64,000 nt of DNA, from NCBI GenBank assembly GCA_003049485.1, contig PYST01000092.1, forward strand, positions 3,299-67,298, written 5' to 3'. This DNA comes from Ophioceras dolichostomum. Its lineage: Eukaryota > Ascomycota > Sordariomycetes > Magnaporthales > Ophioceraceae. Under the pieces are notes generated by a model. The model had not been told where the DNA came from. It ran no database searches and was given only the letters and a program-made list of their open reading frames with translations. The position numbers and the translations under genes were made by a program. Each line of letters opens with the position of its first letter. Positions within the stretch are counted from its first letter, which is position 1. Of the stretch, positions 32,965 to 44,166 are shown piece after piece.

Positions 32965-35277
32965 TTACAATTTGAAGCTGCCGCTCGTGACGGCCTTGGC
33001 TGCCTTGGGCTTGTTCCCATCGACGTCCATGATGTCACCCTGGCGGTTGATGATCATGACTCCCCCCTTTTTGAGATCGGCGAGGGTCTCCTGGCGCTCC
33101 TTGCGTTCCCGTGCCTGCTTGCTCGAGAGCTTGATGGCGCCACTTCCGTTGGCTTGTGCGGCGCCGGCACCTCCTTTGCGTATCCTCTCCTTCTCCCTCC
33201 TGCGCCTGCGCACCTTCTCCTCACGCGACAATTCCTGTCGGGCGAGTGGAAGGCCGCTTTTCGCCGTCACTATCTCCCCCTTGCCAGCCGTCTCCTTGCC
33301 AGCCTTGTAGACCTCCTGGGGTGCCAGCATGCCGCCGGTGTTGACGCCCTGCGCGGTGGTGGGCTGCGCGTCCTCCATGGCGATAGTGGCCACGTCGGCG
33401 ACAACCGTAAGCGTGGGGGCCGCTGGCTTGGGCTTGTAGTGCCAGCTGCTGAGGGCATCGAGCTTGCTAGAAATTTCTTTCCACATCTGCTCAACCTCCT
33501 TCTCCTCTTTGCGAAGCTTCTCGTCGGACTTGCTCACGTAGGTGTCCGGATTGGCGTTCTTGACAAACTCCTCTTCATACAGCTCGGCGAGGCCTTGCTG
33601 TGCCTTCTTATCGTCGAGGTCGGCGAGACCTCGGCGTGTATTTTCGGGGAGGTCTGAGCCGGGGAGGCGTCGGATGACTTCGTCGAACTCCTGGGCTATG
33701 ATTCGACGCTTGATCATCTCCTCTATGCTCTCGCTGACCTCCTGCGTGGCAATTGGGACCGGCTTGCCCACGTGTTCAAACTCGAGGTCTTCTTCCAGCA
33801 GAGAATTGACTGGCCGTTCAGGCGCGGCCGCCTCGCCAGACAGTGTCCAATCTTTTGGCTTCACCATCTCGGCTTCGAGCTTACGTATCTCGACTAGTAG
33901 TTTGGCTTGTCGCCGTTCGTGTGCTGATCTCCGTGACTTCGGATCACCTGCGTCCACTTCTGACAGAGCCTCCTCAGAGCCAGAGTCCTCAGACATGTCC
34001 TCGAAAAGGTCTCGTTTAACGTCCGCCATGGCTCTTTCGACGTCGCGCTCCTCTGGCACAGCGGCCTGCCTCTCATTCGGTCGCTTGTCGCCTTTCTTGG
34101 CCTTTCTTGGCGGAGGCGCGAAGAAGTCCTTGTAGAAGATGTCATTTGCCGTGAGATCAAGTCCGTCGCCGACACTCCCTTCCATGCCAGCTCCCAGCTC
34201 ATCATCGCTAGCGCCCTCGGGGGCATCCAGGTCCATGTCCCCAAATGTTGGGCCTTGCTCGTCGTCATCATCGTCGTCATCCTCGAACAAATCAGAGCCA
34301 GCCTCTTCTGGCTCAGGATCGTCCTTCCTTCCTCCCTTCTGGCGAGACGATGAGGCTTTCGACTTGGAGCTGCTGGCCGCAAACGGATCAGTGTGCCAGT
34401 CAACCTCCTCGTCGTCGCTCGCCGCCAAGTCCGTATTGGGGTCAGCCCTGGCATCCTGATCCTCAAACCACTGAGTTTGTTTGTTGAAGTCGTCGATGGA
34501 GAAAAACCCGTCATTTAGTCCGTTGGCGTCCTCGACGTAGATGCTCGAAGGTTGATTCAAGCCATCTTCACTATTCTCGGCGCCCTCATCCTCATCCTCG
34601 TCAGAATTCGACAATGCATTTTCATCGTCGTCCGGGCCATCCGATACAGCCTCAGAACCGGACATCTCGTCTTGGTCTAAAACTGAGGAGTCATCATCCG
34701 ACGCGCCAGATCTCTCTTCACCTTGGTCGCTGTCATCTTCGGAGCTTTCATCGTCGTCAGAGGAGCCGACCTCAAAGCCATCCTGGCCGAACTCGAGAGT
34801 CTTGACCCCGCCATAAATCCCGTTCGTGATGGTCTCGACCTCATCACTCGCCTCTAGTTCACGAAGCGCAGATTCGGATTCGAACAGGGCTGAGCTAATG
34901 ATCCTCTTGGTCTGCTGCCACACTTGGTCGGTTTCAAAGCCGTCGACATGCAGCTTCCGGATCTTCAGGACATCCGCGCGGTCGAAGTCACGCTTTCTTT
35001 TCTTGTTCGCATCCCGTAACCGAAGCTGCTGCTCATCGCTGACCTGGCCGGCAAAGGAGTCCAGAGTGTCCTTGGCAATCTGCAGGGACGCGGCAGGAGT
35101 GGAAGGAGCTGGCCGCAGAAAATGGTGGCGGTTTGTAGCCTCCAGCAGCCCAAGGAAGGCCAGCCTCGAGGAGAGGTCGGTTGGGGCCGAGGCCGACGTC
35201 GGCGTCATCGCTGAGCCGAGCGTGAGGGTGTGAGAGGTCGTTGTAAGTGAGGAGGTGGTGCTTCCGGCTCCGGCCAT
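32965..35277 (-). CDS. MPP10: U3 snoRNP protein Mpp10
   Basis: Predicted 770-residue nucleolar protein of the small-subunit processome. With Imp3 and Imp4 it guides U3 snoRNA-dependent cleavage of pre-18S rRNA. There is one exon. The start at 35277 is the first plausible ATG of the conserved protein; the frame stays open upstream without conserved sequence. Features: N-terminal helix region; a basic patch KKRKRDFDR (about 92-100); conserved DVLKIRKLHVDGFETDQVWQ segment; long Asp/Glu/Ser-rich stretches from residue about 172 to 390, typical of Mpp10 and probable CK2 sites; then DIFYKDFFAPP and the conserved C-terminal block with RPVNSLLEEDLEFEH, PIATQEVSESIEEMIKRRI, FDEVIRRLP and LAELYEEEFVK. 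A Lys/Arg-rich tail follows. The order matches yeast and human Mpp10, though this protein is longer in its acidic part. Confidence 0.93.
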   Translation of the reverse strand: MAGAGSTTSSLTTTSHTLTLGSAMTPTSASAPTDLSSRLAFLGLLEATNRHHFLRPAPSTPAASLQIAKDTLDSFAGQVSDEQQLRLRDANKKRKRDFDRADVLKIRKLHVDGFETDQVWQQTKRIISSALFESESALRELEASDEVETITNGIYGGVKTLEFGQDGFEVGSSDDDESSEDDSDQGEERSGASDDDSSVLDQDEMSGSEAVSDGPDDDENALSNSDEDEDEGAENSEDGLNQPSSIYVEDANGLNDGFFSIDDFNKQTQWFEDQDARADPNTDLAASDDEEVDWHTDPFAASSSKSKASSSRQKGGRKDDPEPEEAGSDLFEDDDDDDDEQGPTFGDMDLDAPEGASDDELGAGMEGSVGDGLDLTANDIFYKDFFAPPPRKAKKGDKRPNERQAAVPEERDVERAMADVKRDLFEDMSEDSGSEEALSEVDAGDPKSRRSAHERRQAKLLVEIRKLEAEMVKPKDWTLSGEAAAPERPVNSLLEEDLEFEHVGKPVPIATQEVSESIEEMIKRRIIAQEFDEVIRRLPGSDLPENTRRGLADLDDKKAQQGLAELYEEEFVKNANPDTYVSKSDEKLRKEEKEVEQMWKEISSKLDALSSWHYKPKPAAPTLTVVADVATIAMEDAQPTTAQGVNTGGMLAPQEVYKAGKETAGKGEIVTAKSGLPLARQELSREEKVRRRRREKERIRKGGAGAAQANGSGAIKLSSKQARERKERQETLADLKKGGVMIINRQGDIMDVDGNKPKAAKAVTSGSFKL

Positions 35278-38200
35278 TTCCTCTTTGTCCACACGGGCGT
35301 ATCCTGTTACGGGTTGCAGCCTGTGCGGCGAGTATATCTCACGACTAAGGTTGAGTGGTGCGAGAGGAAAATTTTTTGGTGAACTTTGGCGCCCCTCCAA
35401 ACTCAATTGGCTGGAACTGATTGACTGCCCAATCAAGCGGTGCACACACTCTGATTTGCGCCGTTAGCCCCACCGACGATGGGACCCCGCCTAAAGCACA
35501 TGCTGCTGCAGAAGAACTCAATTTGAAAACCACGAAAACGAGGACCTGTCGGCCTCCTCGTATTGACAGACGGCGACGTGGAAACTGAGGGGTTGCAGCA
35601 AGATTCGCAAGGTGAGATGCCTGCATGTATCACACGACCAATAGCTCGACATTTTCGTCAGTTGCTCTGCATGCTCCGCACGACTGCAGACAATGGGCGC
35701 GCCGGTTCGCCATGCCCGAGCAGGCCTTCCCCTCTCCCCGAGCTCGGCCAAGACAACCCCGGTTCGGCGAGCAGTCTGGCCGGAATCCATCCATACGTAC
35801 CCTGCCGGCACTCCGCATCTTCTTCCCCACTCTCTATCGCCTGTAGTGCAACTGTTGGCGGGGATTCAGCTGTGGTAGGAGAGCCGCTCAAGCACCTTGA
35901 CACCACTTTCAGTCCTTTCAATGCGTTATCATCGCAGGTAAGCAGTAAGCGGCATCGTCCTCCTGCTGATTTGCTGTGATAAAGTAGGACAGCCCGACTC
36001 CCCCAATGAGCTCTCCAGATCCAGATCGCAGCAAGTCGCTAAGCACCAGAGAGCAGAGTTACCACAGCACCATGTTCTTCGGAACCGCTCGACGTCTCCC
36101 CCGATATCCGCCCCGATATCTCCGCTGGAGAGACTGACTCGCCCTTTCACCAGGGTGTCACGATCTCGATGTCCGGATCACCGACTAACCAAAATCGAGG
36201 TATGAATGGGAAAAGGACACAGCTACGAGAAGGAAAAGAGCTGCCGCTCGAAATTTCGAATGTCGCTCGAAAGATGGGGGGACTTTGGTCTTCCATAATG
36301 CAAGGGAAGAGAGGAGTCATTGGCTTGTTGTACGTAAATGGGAGACGGCGATGCGTGATTGTGCTGCATGATGTAGGCGCAAGAGATCACGTTCTCAACG
36401 CCATCGACAGACGTCCATTTATCAGGGTAACATTGAAACGGGCGGCATGTCGGGGACGGGAGACAAGCGAGCTGCATCCGGAACTCGGAGGAGAGGCTCT
36501 CTGCCTTCTTTTCATAATTTCGCACGGAATGCTCGGGGTTTGTTCACAGATATTCAATAACCCCTCCTTTTCCACCAGGCATGGGCACTAAACGTCGGCA
36601 CGCATATACGCAGCGAGTGTATATCCGTGTGCTGTTGTCTTATTAGCCAAAACCAAGAAGGGAGTTGGAAACATACCATCTCGTATGAGGAGCACACGAG
36701 GAAAGGACGCATCCTTACTTGCGTGTATTCTGTAACTGCACGTCAACGACCTCATCTTTCTGAACTCGAGCTCCGCTTGCTCATCTTGGGTTGGCTCCAT
36801 GTGTCTGCGCTCTTGGCCATCTCCATCCCGCCGCGACGTCCGCAAGGTCCGCGAGGTCCTCTTGGTAAGGTCTCAGTAAGAGGGGGTCTTGCAGGCGCGG
36901 CTGCAAAAGTGGCTGCCGTTGGTCACACAGCCGGCTTGCTTGGTCTCAATGTGGTGGGCTGGCCCTATCGGTCGAGACAAGCCGAGCGGCCAGCGGCCAG
37001 CAGCTAGCGGCCAGCGGCCAGGAACCAGTGGGCCCGTGTCTCGTTGATATGTCAGTGTCTTTCTTCACCCCAGGCTGCTTTCCAATAGCTACTGGGAAGG
37101 TTTAGGGGGGAGAACGAATGACGAGAATGTCCAAGGCATCCCAACGAGAAGTACCAGGTACCATGGCAGAATGAATAGTCAAATAGGTTCGCGGTCGGCC
37201 CGTATATTGTAGCGGCGAGAATCGGCGGTGCAAGGCCTCGGCTTGGGCAGCGGAGCTGGGAGGCCTGTGATTGGGGCGATTACCTGATTTCGACCGACTG
37301 GATGTGTGGAAGAATGGCAAACAACGAAGTTTGCCCAAGTATCAACCACAGATCCGATTCAACCGCACAGCCTCTTCCACACCCAGGATTGGCCAGCGTC
37401 AATACAGCACCGTTCGAGGCCTAAACTTGTGTTTCTCTATGATGGAGGGACAGTGAGGGGGCGATTGGGTGACATGTCACAGGCGTCAGGTATTGCATGA
37501 ATCCAATACTACCAGACTCGGATATCATATCATCTGCCTCCTTCTGTCTGGCGAATGTATTAGTACGCAACGTCGTGTGAACCGCAACGACGAGGACGCT
37601 TCTTCCCCCTTCTCTGGTTCTCCGCAGCGGCAGAGAGCTGCAGACATGCTGCCCGAGAAAAACTCTATCATTCGCAAGTGCATTCGCAAGGATCGCCTGG
37701 GATCGTGACAGGTGGGAGTATCATTCGCCCCTCCTAATTGTGGGGGACGATTACTTGGTACACACTACCGTAGTATACATGTTCGAGCTAGTTGAGGTGC
37801 AGGCTCGATGCATGGCTGCGTGCTGGGTCCCCTGTTAGGCCGTTATCGTCAGGCCCTGATACCAGAGGAATTGAGGTCGCGATACCGACGGCCTCCAAGC
37901 TTGTGATCATCTATATTATTGGGTGCTTGCGTCCTTCGCCTCCTTTGTTCTCGGCCGCCAACAGTCCTTGCTTAATTTCGAGTTTATTCATCCTGATAAC
38001 GACCTCCGCCTCGTAACCAAGAGGCTCAGAAAAGAACAAAAAGAGCTTTCGAAGACTTCTAGATAGTCTCCGCTGCTAACTTTTTTTTCTTTCCCGTCTC
38101 CTGCATCAGTAATCCTTCATTACCCCAATTGGTGACGATCCTCTCACCTAATAGGTTGTTACCCCGACGATTATCTGGGAAACCTCCGAAACCGCTCCCC

Positions 38201-38332
38201 ACCTAATTGCGCGCAGCTTGAACACCTCGATCTCGGTTTTCAGTGTCCCAACTCCCTCCCTCTTGGGGCCGTGAATGACCCATTGAATCGCCTCGCGCAC
38301 CAATTGGTACAGGACGTGCGAGGCGAGGAACG
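35278..38332. promoter_or_regulatory. Long divergent intergenic region between Mpp10 and the SPX protein
   Basis: About 3 kb separate two divergent starts. It contains a short AGCGGCCAGCGGCCAGC repeat near 36990-37020 and a CT-rich stretch before 38110. None of its open frames resembles a known protein. The last few hundred bases are probably the 5' leader of the SPX gene. Confidence 0.5.
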
Positions 38333-40526
38333 ATGAAATACGGCGAGAATTTTGAAAAAGAGTCCGTCCCAGAATGGAGCCTCCGTGAGTCCCAATTCCA
38401 CTCTGGTGATTGCGATGATGATGGTGATAATGACCCATGCCGTGGTCGCGCAAACGAAGAGACAAAGTTGCCCGCCCCCGCGGTGCGACCGAGAAGCATG
38501 TTTGAGACTGACAGACGGTGGCTTCGGTGACGAATGCAGATAACATCGACTACAACAGCCTCAAGCATCACATAAAGGCGCATACCACTAAGGGCCAGGC
38601 GACGGCGATCGCCATTCCGGGCCACCAAGATGTGGCGCTGAAGAAGTTTGAGGACGACTTCTACGCCGAGCTATGCCGACAACACGATCGCGTCGGTCTC
38701 TTTGTCACCAGCAAAGCCGACGAGCTGTCTCGGAGATTACGTGAGTGATTTGTGCCGTCTGTTCTCGATCTCCTCTCCCATCTTCTGGTTTGCCCACATC
38801 TTCCGCACGTGTCAGTGGCTGCCAGCGTGGGCGTCGATCGGTCGGCAACTCTGCAGCTGTAAAATGGCATCATTGTGGCTTGCAGGGGGGGGGGGGGGGG
38901 GGGGGNGATACCAAGGAGGGGCAGCCATGGCGAGCCAGCAGCCACCCGAGACAAAGAATTGACTCACTGACAACCATGAATCACGCCTCCTGCGCGAATC
39001 GCTGCCACTGCTGCCAACTTCAGAACACCTCTCCGACTGCATACATAATGCACTTCGTCGGTGTGCCGGCCGCAAGATCCCCCCAAAACGCCAACGGAGG
39101 CTAGCAAAGTACGAGCTAGGTATCGTCCAATGCGGCGACGAAGTCCACGACCTCGTGCGCTTTGTCAATGCCCAGAAGGTCGCGTTCCGCAAGATCCTCA
39201 AGAAGTACAAGGTGCGTTGCCCTCCGTGGAACAGGAGAAAACCAAAGCGAGCAGCCGTTACACCTTTCAGGGCCTCCGCCCCTGAGACCCGCGGCTCGAG
39301 AGAGACAAGAGGCGGACGCATGCATGCGGGGACAACGGGCAGCGGAACATTAGGGGATATTAAAGAAAGATTATGTATTGACTGTGAACCCTGGCGTGTG
39401 TCTCGCCCCGTACGCCCGGCCGCCGCGCAGAAATGGACAGGCTCGCCGTATCTCACGACACGATTTAGGGAGAACGTGCTTTCTGATCCCAAGAGCTTCA
39501 CGAATCGCGACTTCCACCCTCTCGAGACGCAGTTCGAGTGTCTGCTTTCGGAACTCCGCGCCGCAACACCGGCAGACTCGGGCCCGGCCACACCCGTCTC
39601 CAACCCTGGGACACCCTCGAGGCGACGCAGCGTCCAGCTCTCCGCGGAACCACTGGTGGTCGTGCACGAGCACACGGGCAGCAGCGGCGGCGGCTACTGG
39701 AACGAGTACGACAACGGCAGCGAAGCCGGCGACCTGGACGGCGGGTACGCCATATACATCAATCCGGACGAGGAGGGCCACAGACGGGGTATATCGTCGA
39801 TCCTCTCGTCCATCTTCTCTATGCCCGTCGAGACGGCCAAGGCATGGCTGAGCGGCTTGCGGGTGCTGACCCGTGCTGAAAGGGAGCCGCTCCTGCCAAC
39901 CACTAACGAGGGCCACAATGCCGCGTCCGGCCCCGGACCCTATGGTGCCCTAGCTGACGGTCAGCCCTCGGACCGCGGCGACGGCCATCACTACCACCGC
40001 CGGCACCACAGCCAGGACAACGCCTCGTCTACAGCCGGCGGCTACAACGCAGGGGACGAGGCCGAGTACGACGACGACGAAGACGGAGACCTGGACGGCG
40101 ACGAGCACGGCGGCGAGCTGGACTGCGGCAGCGAGGAGGACTTCCCCCGCGGCTACGAGGCGCGCTACGCGACGCTCCCCTCCATCAACGACCAGCGCAT
40201 GGCGCAGTACCGCGAGAAGGTGCTCTTCTGGGGCACGATCGGCGCCGACGCCGCGTCGCTCGTGTTCCTCGGCATCGCGGGCCTGCTGATCCTCACGGGC
40301 CGCCACCGGCTCAGGGTCGAGGTCGACGCCGGCGTCACCGTCGGCGTCTTCGCCAGCCTGTGCTCCGCCTGCGCCGCGCTCGGCATGACCCTCGCGCGGA
40401 GGGCCCATCTGAGCTGGCCTAACAGGCTCGCCGTCTATGCCACTTTCGCCGTCATATGCGTCCTCAATGGCGCACTGCTGGTGCTGGTCATGGGCAACAC
40501 GGCGCTGTCGTCGACGGGTTTCCCAC

Positions 40527-40564
<38 letters not shown>

Positions 40565-40615
40565 TTCTTACGCCGCGCTTTGATGGCTGCTGTTGGTGGT
40601 GGTGCGAGTGGGTGA
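38333..40615 (+). CDS. VTC5: SPX-domain membrane protein, Vtc5-like (vacuolar polyphosphate complex)
   Basis: Predicted 541-residue protein that senses inositol pyrophosphates through its SPX domain and is expected at the vacuole with the VTC polyphosphate polymerase. Exons: 38333-38384, 38540-38740, 39024-39211 and 39431-40615. The introns are 155, 283 (it contains the G-run and an N) and 219 nt; joined phases restore an uninterrupted SPX domain. Residues 1-150 include MKYGENFEKESVPEW, HNIDYNSLKHHIK, KKFEDDFYAELCRQHDRV, and the basic FRKILKKYKKWTG helix that binds phosphate ligands. A disordered Asp/Glu/His-rich linker follows, then RMAQYREKVLFWGT and three membrane helices (about 410-436, 446-469 and 480-502), the Vtc1/DUF202-like part. 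The protein ends in a glycine run (about 514-525). There is no polymerase tunnel domain, as in yeast YDR089W/Vtc5. The family is clear; the exact paralogue is inferred. Confidence 0.85.
38885..38906. other. G homopolymer and ambiguous base inside an intron (assembly artefact)
   Basis: Twenty-one G residues followed by a single N lie within the second intron of the SPX gene. The pattern matches the C-run beside the N block at 55 kb and suggests a badly resolved join. The true intron length is therefore uncertain; the flanking exons are unaffected. Confidence 0.8.
40529..40563 (+). repeat. GGC trinucleotide repeat coding for polyglycine
   Basis: About a dozen GGC codons near the 3' end of the Vtc5-like gene encode a glycine run just after the last membrane helix. 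The repeat length is likely to vary between strains. Confidence 0.85.
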
Positions 40616-41710
40616 TGACGGGTACCTATCACCTAACCTACCTCCTACTAGTAACTTGAACTTGTTTATCCTTGTTTATCGCAGGACAGTTGATGATAAT
40701 GGATGGACGGTAGAGAAAAGAAACTCAACTACTGCATGCGTGCGTACACCGATGGAATCTCGATGTCTATCGTAATGAGCTCTTTTTTTTTCCCGCAACC
40801 ACCCTTTCTTGGTTTCTTTGTATCGATTAGGATTATTCTGTCCAGAGCCTGGCCAGCGTTGATAAGAACCTGGGGAGAAATGTATGATATAGCCTTCTCA
40901 AGCGACCGACCTGGATGGTAGACGCAGAAACATGACACTATCACGAATCGTAGCCTTATCGAATTTATACCCAACACAACAAACACCCGGCAGCGTAAGC
41001 CAAAACTTGAGACGACGAATTCACGACGGAAAAAACTCGAGTGCCTAAGCTGCCATCCATTGGTGAAGTCGATCCTATTGACGAGTTTAAGCGGGCGTAA
41101 GAGGTGAGGCTGTCGTCCGATCCTCAACCTCTGATTGGCCAGGCATTTCCTAATCGGGCAAATAAAACGGTGTGTCTGACCCAATCTTCATTTTAGCAAC
41201 TGCCTAGGTAGATAGATGACCGTTGAACCTGACCTTTCTTATGAGACCTACAAGCCCAGAAAGCAGAGTGGTTTTGCTATTCCGTGATAATTTCGCGCTA
41301 TCCAGATCTTATTCCTAGAGCCAAGACAAGACACCTCCTCACATAGGGGGCGACCTGCGTAGGTAGGTATTTAGCCGCCCCAGAGCCCAATATGTCCTCT
41401 CCGCCAGGCTTTTACCAAATGGGCCTCGTGTATATAGACGGTGGATTTGAAGCGATGCGGGCTCGGATCATACCGTCCGCGGAGAGGGAGGATCTATCTA
41501 GGTAGGTAGGTACCTGGTATGCTCATCTCTTTGGTATATAGATAGCCGACCGCCCCCAACCACGGCTGATCCCGATGATCACCATCAAAAGACGGGATTT
41601 CCGGCGGGTTTGAAGATATCTCCGGTGAAAACCTCAGCCTCCGGGAGACCCATCACTCTAGGCTCTAGGCTTTTATATCATTTTAGCAAGGACTATTCGA
41701 CAAAGTCACG
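40616..41710. other. Intergenic: SPX 3' region and secreted-protein promoter
   Basis: About 1.1 kb with several TAGGTAGGTA motifs (about 41205, 41358 and 41497) and TATATAGA elements near 41429 and 41535. These could serve the promoter of the secreted protein that starts at 41711. A short 5' leader is likely, since GCTTTTATATCATTTTAGC lies about 40-60 bp before the start. No additional gene seen. Confidence 0.5.
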
Positions 41711-42396
41711 ATGCGTGCACGATTCCTCGCTCTCGTCTCCGTCCCCTTCGTCCTGTTCCGGGCAGCGGCCGCTAAGCCCGAGCTGATCCGTGGTGTTGTA
41801 AGTCGGTGTCAGGCGTGTGACCATACTCGAAAAAAAAAGTTTCGCAAGTACTGATTTGGAGAGCTTGATAATGATGCTGATATCGAATGTGTGCCTGCGG
41901 TTCTATCCAGCGAGATCCGATATACCACCTCTATCTCCAGGCGTACCCGAAGAATAGCTCGGTCGTGGTCCTCGGCCCGGAGTCGACGGGCGACAAGTTT
42001 GACATCTCGGGCACGATTAAGTCGACTAGCTCGGGCAGGTTCGTCAACATCGGCATCGACAGCACGTCGTACAAGACGCTCACGTTCGGGGCGACGGCGG
42101 AGACGGACTTTTGGGCGCTGGAGGGCGATACCATCATGACGAAACAGGGGAGCAAGCTCGGGAGGAGTAAGTGGTGGGCGAGCGCAAACATCGCCCCCTT
42201 CTCTTCACTCACTTAGCGCGATCTCCGGCGGAGTACACGTGCTGACTTAGCTGGCTCCCTACCTCTAGATCTGAATTTTGTGGTGTGCAGGCTCGAGGGG
42301 AGTTTCTGGCAGATCTGGTTGCAGACGGGCAGCTCGATGCCGAGTGGGAACAGCTGCAGCAACTATCAGACCATCCATCTGCCGTGTCTCTGCTAG
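41711..42396 (+). CDS. Small secreted protein, unknown function
   Basis: Predicted 156-residue secreted protein. Three exons: 41711-41797, 41911-42166 and 42269-42396, with introns of 113 (GTAAGT...CCAG) and 102 nt (GTAAGT...CTAG), phases closing exactly. It begins with a clear signal peptide: basic MRAR, hydrophobic FLALVSVPFVLF and an Ala-rich cleavage region before KPELIRG. The mature part is rich in Gly, Ser, Thr and hydrophobic residues in an alternating pattern suggesting beta strands (HLYLQAYPKNSSVVVLGP, GRFVNIGIDSTSYKTL, FWALEGDTIM). It ends in a four-cysteine C-terminal part (VVCRLEG, NSCSNYQ and terminal LPCLC). There are no membrane segments and no catalytic motif. It resembles small secreted proteins seen in other ascomycetes that I cannot name. 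An effector-like or cell-wall role is only inference from size, secretion and cysteines. It converges on the nitronate monooxygenase with 168 bp between stops. Confidence 0.8.
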
Positions 42397-42564
42397 CTAC
42401 CTACAGAGCTTTTGGAGAAGACGCCGACCTGTTCGAACGAGCAGGAGCGGCAGCTGATTGACGGATTAGGAGAGCAATACCATACAAACCACCTTGGTTC
42501 TCGTTGTCCCAGTTCTAGCTCATTTTCATGTTGATGTTGGACGCTTGTGAATCCAGGGGCGCTT

Positions 42565-44166
42565 CTAAAGCGCGGACTGCAGGGCCTTCATCCTCTGCCT
42601 TGCACCTTCTCGAACCTGAGTGACTATCTCCCCGGCCGAAAGCTCTTCTTTTACTAGCCCAACGGCGGTGCCCCTACACAGGTACATACCGGGTCAACAG
42701 TCAGCAACGTGCGGCTCGGCAGATACTATTATATAGTGCAAGGGAAGATGGTGTTGAATACTTACGACCAGTAGATCCCACGCGAAGGATCCTTGTTCGC
42801 TGTCGCCTCCTTCAGTTTCTTCTGATTTTCCTCTAGCGGCATTCCCGCGAGGAAGTCACGATATGTGTTGTTGATGACCGCCCGGCCGTCGTAGACCTTG
42901 GGCCACGCCACAAGGTTTCTGACGTCGTCATGGGCGTAGGATCTAGATAGGTACAAAAACAAGCGAGCGCTCCGGTCAGGCTTTCCTCATAAGATCGCGA
43001 ATGGAAGAAGCATGGGATCAGATCTAGCTTGACTAGGAAGGACCTGGCTCCTTTTCGGGACTCACTTCACCGTTGTGGCTCCACCGTCCTTTGTGTCAAT
43101 GATGAGCTTGCGGTAGGCGTCCACCGACAGTGCCTCCTTGGCCACGATGAACTAGACGAGCGTGAAACCCGAGGGGTTAGCGGGAGACGGTGAGCTGTAT
43201 GGCAAGGTTATATATAAAAAAGAACATCCGGGACCGGCTGGTTGGCTTACCCTAGTGCCGAGGACAGCACCGTCCGCTCCTACAAGCAGGTAGTGAGTGT
43301 TAGTACCAGAATTGACCCCATCTCCGACCACACACCTAAGAAACCAGGGGAAAGAAACATAACCCACCAAGCGCCAGCGCAGCAGCAACACCCCTCCCAT
43401 CCCCAATCCCACCCGCCGCCAGCAGAGCGATCTCCCTCTCAGGGAACTCCGCGTCCAGCATATCCCTCACCTCCGGCACGAGGCTCACGACCCCGCTCCC
43501 CGCCGCGAACTGGTGGCCGCCCGCATCGACCCCCTGCGCGACGATCGCGTCGACGCCGTCCCGCGCCGCCGCCCTCGCAGCCGCCACCGTGCCGACCTGA
43601 ACGAACACCTTGATATCGTACGGTACTGCCGCCGCCGCCACTGCCCCTGCAGAGACGGCGGAAGAGACGCTCTTCAGCGCCTGCACGATCTCGGCGCGCA
43701 GGTCGGCCGGCTCGGCCGGGTCCGGCGCGAACAGCCACACGGCCGCGGGGCGGTGCTTGGCCACGAGCGCGCCGACGGTGTCGCGGAAATGCGTCGCCGT
43801 CGACGAGTGGAAGTTAATGAAGCCGATTCCCACGGGCAGCGGGCCCGGCCCGGAGCCGTCCCCGAGGCTGTTGCGGGCCTTGGTCAGCTCGGCGTCCAGA
43901 GACGTCAGGTGTGCCGAGTTGGGGGCTACGTCGTAGCCGGCGGGGATGACCCCTTTTGTTTCGTCGTCTTAAGTTAGAATTGGGCATGTGTTTGTTTCTC
44001 TTTTAGTGATTTGGTGATTTGGTAAGTATGGCTCACCGAAGCCTCCCGCTTTGGTTACCTCGGCTGCTAGAGTCCCGTTCGAGACGGCCAGCATCGGGGC
44101 GCTGAGGATCACGGGGCTCTTGGTACCCACGAACCACTTCTGCAAGAGATTCTTGGTAGCTGCCAT
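42565..44166 (-). CDS. Nitronate monooxygenase / 2-nitropropane dioxygenase family flavoenzyme
   Basis: Predicted 371-residue FMN enzyme of the TIM-barrel nitronate monooxygenase family, which oxidises alkyl nitronates such as propionate 3-nitronate to carbonyl compounds and nitrite or nitrate. Six exons: 44166-44037, 43952-43368, 43279-43251 (29 nt), 43151-43066, 42942-42766 and 42673-42565; all phases fit. Visible motifs: APMLAVSNGTLAAEVTKAGG near the N-terminus, the middle GIGFIN segment, DAIVAQGVDAGGHQF with the FMN-site glycines and probable catalytic histidine, IALLAAGGIGDGRGVAAALALGADGAVLGTRF for phosphate binding, and a C-terminal IYWSGTAVGLV. The order is that of fungal class I-like members. 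Physiological substrate is unknown; detoxification of plant nitro-compounds is possible. Introns four and five carry TACC-type sequence near their acceptors. Confidence 0.9.
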
